Shown: positions 23,821 through 26,253 of the stretch, piece after piece | How positions within the stretch are numbered: the stretch's first letter is position 1 | How the letters are laid out: the number at the start of each line of letters is the position of its first letter | DNA from: Ascoidea tarda (nom. inval.) | Lineage: Eukaryota; Ascomycota; Saccharomycetes; Ascoideales; Ascoideaceae | Direction of reading: 5' to 3' | NCBI GenBank assembly: GCA_030560485.1 | Contig: JAKTTS010000194.1 | Location: 1-26,253 of the forward strand | Length of the DNA stretch: 26,253 nt | The notes under the pieces: generated by a model | What the model was told of the DNA's origin: nothing | The model's input: only the letters and a program-made list of their open reading frames with translations | Database searches by the model: none | Made by a program: the position numbers and the translations under genes

Positions 23821-25473
23821 ATGATGCTCACTGATGAAATACCTGACATCGAAATCAACAAAGATCTATCTCATCAACAAAAAGTCGATAAGGAATACGG
23901 TCCTCTAGAATCTGAAGAGTTTTTGTACTTGTCCCAATACGACGATCTGGTTGCCTTTGAAAGCCCTCCGATAGAAGAACCCCCCTACTTGACAACCTTT
24001 TTAACCTATTTAAACTATCTAATCTTAATCATAATTGGTCATTTCAAAGATTTCTTTGGCATTCTCCTAACTCCAAACGATTTCTCTGACGTCCTAGAAA
24101 AGGATGGCCATGCTCCCTACTACTCCAAATTCGAAAGTTTCTACGTTAGAAGATTGAAAACAAGAATCGATGATGGCTTCTCCAGACCAACCGTCGGTGT
24201 GCCTGGTCGATACATAACCTGCATCGACAGATACTCCTCAGACTACAATAAAACTTTCCAATATACAAACGAAACCACAACCTGCTTAAACCTATCTTCC
24301 TACAACTATCTAGGCTTTGCCCAATCTCAAGGCCAATGCACTGACTTCTCCCTAGAGGCTCTCAACGCCTATGGCACAGGCTCTGGTGGTCCAAGAAACC
24401 AAATTGGTTCAACTGATCTACACCAAAAATGCGAAGCCATTGTTGCTGATTTCGTTGGCAAAGAAGATGCAATTCTCTTCTCAATGGGTTATGCTACCAA
24501 CGCCAACCTCTTCACCTCTCTACTAAACCCAAACTGTCTCGTCCTATCCGATGAACTAAACCACGCCTCTATTAGATTCGGTGTAAGGTTATCTGGTGCA
24601 ACTGTCAAAACATTCAAACACAACGACATGAACGATCTAGAAAACATCATCAGAGAACAAATCTCCCAAGGCCAACCCAAAATTCACAGACCATGGAAAA
24701 AAATCTTAATCGTCGTCGAAGGTATATACTCAATGGAAGGCACAATGTGCAATTTGCCCCAACTAATCAACTTGAAGAAAAAATACAAGCTATACTTATT
24801 CGTCGATGAAGCTCATTCTATAGGCGCCATAGGCCCCAAAGGCAGAGGCGTTTGTGATTATTTTAATGTCAACCCAAATGATGTAGACCTCCTCATGGGC
24901 ACCTTAACCAAATCATTTGGTGCTACCGGCGGTTATATTGCTGCTGATAAACACATCATTGATAGATTAAGAATCGATATAATGACCTGTTCATACGCTG
25001 AATCAATTACTCCACCTGTTTTAGCCCAAATCATCTCCTCCTTGAAAACAATCACTGGCGAAATTAACCCTGGCGAAGGTGAAGAAAGACTCCGAAGAAT
25101 TGCCTTCAATTCAAGATACTTGCGATTCGGTCTAAGAAAACTAGGCTTCATTGTCTATGGAATGGACGACTCTCCCATTATCCCCCTCCTATTATATATC
25201 CCAAACAAAATGCCTGCTATAACAAGATCTTTATACAAAAGAGGTATAGCTGTTGTTATTGTCAGTTATCCTGCTACTCCCATCATCGCCTCAAGAGTTC
25301 GTTTCTGCGTATCAAGTTCTCTAACAAAATCTGATCTAGACCGTATCTTAAGTGAAATGGACTACTTTGGTGATAAATACTACATTAAATACGCTAAAGG
25401 TAAACATAACGAGGAACCATTTGACGATAAGCCAAATGCAACTCTAAAAATGTTTGATAAATCAACCTACTAA
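23821..25473 (+). CDS. LCB2: Serine palmitoyltransferase subunit 2
   Basis: 550 residues from MMLTDEIPD; yeast Lcb2 has 561. The enzyme joins serine and palmitoyl-CoA in the ER membrane, the first step of sphingolipid synthesis, as a dimer with Lcb1 (not in the window). It is a PLP enzyme of the alpha-oxoamine synthase family. A membrane segment lies at about 56-75 (LTYLNYLILIIIGHF). FESFYVRR, CLNLSSYNYLGFAQS, SDELNHASIR, FVDEAHSIGAIG and GTLTKSFGATGGYIAA are all conserved, and K364 is the PLP lysine. The end is shortened but the catalytic core is complete. CTA and CTC are used freely for Leu, yet only one CTG occurs (codon 43, unconserved). An earlier in-frame start would give a hydrophobic extension made from the pyrimidine-rich leader and is rejected. 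Confidence 0.97.
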   Translation: MMLTDEIPDIEINKDLSHQQKVDKEYGPLESEEFLYLSQYDDLVAFESPPIEEPPYLTTFLTYLNYLILIIIGHFKDFFGILLTPNDFSDVLEKDGHAPYYSKFESFYVRRLKTRIDDGFSRPTVGVPGRYITCIDRYSSDYNKTFQYTNETTTCLNLSSYNYLGFAQSQGQCTDFSLEALNAYGTGSGGPRNQIGSTDLHQKCEAIVADFVGKEDAILFSMGYATNANLFTSLLNPNCLVLSDELNHASIRFGVRLSGATVKTFKHNDMNDLENIIREQISQGQPKIHRPWKKILIVVEGIYSMEGTMCNLPQLINLKKKYKLYLFVDEAHSIGAIGPKGRGVCDYFNVNPNDVDLLMGTLTKSFGATGGYIAADKHIIDRLRIDIMTCSYAESITPPVLAQIISSLKTITGEINPGEGEERLRRIAFNSRYLRFGLRKLGFIVYGMDDSPIIPLLLYIPNKMPAITRSLYKRGIAVVIVSYPATPIIASRVRFCVSSSLTKSDLDRILSEMDYFGDKYYIKYAKGKHNEEPFDDKPNATLKMFDKSTY

Positions 25474-25774
25474 TTCACACTCTACCACCTATCTAATAAT
25501 AATCTCGTAATTATAGTATTCTCTTTAGATTAATAATAGCAATGATAATAATAATAATTCTTTACATTTTGTCTTTTTTTGGTTTTTACAAAATTCTATA
25601 CAGTTCATTCCATTTTATATGGACGTGTTTGACTTTTAATATCTATTTTCTTTTTTTTTTTTCAAATTTTTTATTTCTACAATACTAATCTAATAAATCA
25701 GAATTTAAATTTAAACTATAAATCTACATAAATAAAGATATAGGCTTACCAGAAATTTTGTTCAAAAGCATCAA
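25474..25774. other. Convergent intergenic region
   Basis: 301 bases between the LCB2 stop and the stop of the CNH-domain gene. It holds a short TAATAA run near 25540 and T-rich tracts near 25650. It probably contains only two polyadenylation regions. Confidence 0.5.
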
Positions 25775-26199
25775 TCACCTTAGGTTTTTTTTTGGAGCGA
25801 GCTCAAATAGTATCATATCATTTGATGAACTTTCATATTTACTTGCGCAAAATTGAATATTCTTATTGTTATACGAATTATCATCAATTAAACTGATACT
25901 GTCTCCGTAAAAGATTTGTTTCGGTGGCTCCTTCCCAAAACTATTGTTGATTTCATAAATTTCTATTATAGAACTGGAAAATATTATTAAATAATTTTCA
26001 AAAATTTCAGCTTTTGTGCATTTAATATTAAAAAAATTTACTAAATTATCAATATTATTTCCATATCTATCACAAATAATTGCAAACGATTCATAAACCA
26101 AAATTAATTCTTCATAATTAAATATTAAAAGAGTAATTGCATTAGCAAAATTCACTTGATCAAATCTAAAATCATCAATACTATCAATATTACTACTAC

Positions 26200-26253
<54 letters not shown>
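25775..26253 (-). CDS. CNH-domain protein, C-terminal part (second Rho GEF-like gene)
   Basis: Only the last 159 codons are in the window; the frame is open to the edge. From the edge inward come at least 17 Asn codons, three Ser and then the end of a CNH domain: ILVYESFAIICDRYG, VNFFNIKCTKAEIFENYLII, SSSIIEIYEI and FGKEPPKQIFYGDSISLI. The blocks FFNIKC, EIY and FGKEPPxQI match the protein at the left end of the window, in the same order. It is thus a paralog, probably also a Rom/Tus1-type Rho GEF, although its DH and PH parts are not visible. The first ATG of the gene lies outside the window. The protein stops about 50 residues after the FGKEPP block, like its paralog. Confidence 0.7.
26198..26253. 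repeat. ATT microsatellite at the window edge
   Basis: A pure ATT run of at least 17 units, coding for Asn on the minus strand, continues to the last base. Such a tract could also be where an assembly stopped. Confidence 0.9.

Noticed and set aside
1-26253. Transposons, retroelements or viral relics
   Set aside because: No reverse transcriptase, integrase, capsid or transposase-like sequence and no long terminal or inverted repeats were seen; all long frames are host genes.

Overview
The window reads as nuclear DNA of a budding yeast (Saccharomycotina). Genes are compact and almost intronless. The one intron seen has a GTATGT donor, an ACTAAC branch site and a CAG acceptor. Proteins carry long Asn and Ser tracts, DNA is AT-rich, and the recognisable orthologs are yeast genes: LCB2, ATP16, CUE5, AGE2, PEF1, EFM5 and TRS65. 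In-frame CTG codons are very rare, and one lies where sister leucine-rich repeats have Ser. This hints at a lineage that reads CUG as Ser (for example Serinales, Saccharomycopsis or Ascoidea relatives), but it does not prove it.

Layout. 1-2215 (+): 3' part of a Rho GEF of the Rom/Tus1 type (DH-PH-CNH). 2489-4468 (-): TRS65, a TRAPPII subunit, divergent from an unrecognised coiled-coil protein at 4604-5578 (+). 5733-7553 (-): an Ariadne-like RING-IBR-RING E3 ligase with an unusual membrane tail. 8185-10074 (-): an F-box-like plus leucine-rich-repeat protein. 10075-13218: a 3.1 kb stretch without a convincing gene, far longer than any other gap here. 13219-14074 (+): EFM5 with its intron. 14162-14941 (-): unrecognised protein. 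15342-16265 (+): PEF1. 16887-17510 (+): small single-pass membrane protein. 17802-18938 (-): AGE2. 19236-19709 (+): four-helix membrane protein. 19897-21588 (-): CUE5. 22033-22521 (-): ATP16. 22742-23353 (+): possible Mediator tail subunit (Med2-like). 23821-25473 (+): LCB2. 25775-26253 (-): C-terminus of a second CNH-domain protein, running off the window inside an Asn-repeat tract.

The genes do not form a pathway; this is an ordinary yeast housekeeping neighbourhood. Themes are membrane traffic (TRS65, AGE2, PEF1), ubiquitin and autophagy (RBR ligase, F-box protein, CUE5), Rho signalling at both ends, respiration (ATP16) and sphingolipid synthesis (LCB2). Several divergent promoters are GC-richer than the gene bodies, and some carry CACGTG (Cbf1-type) sites.

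I saw no transposon, viral relic, tRNA, rRNA or CRISPR. The points most worth a second look are the CTG/Ser clue, the two inward-facing CNH paralogs at the window ends (one with a degenerate DH domain), the RBR ligase with an altered RING2 and membrane tail, and the 3.1 kb gap with promoter-like signals but no clear gene.
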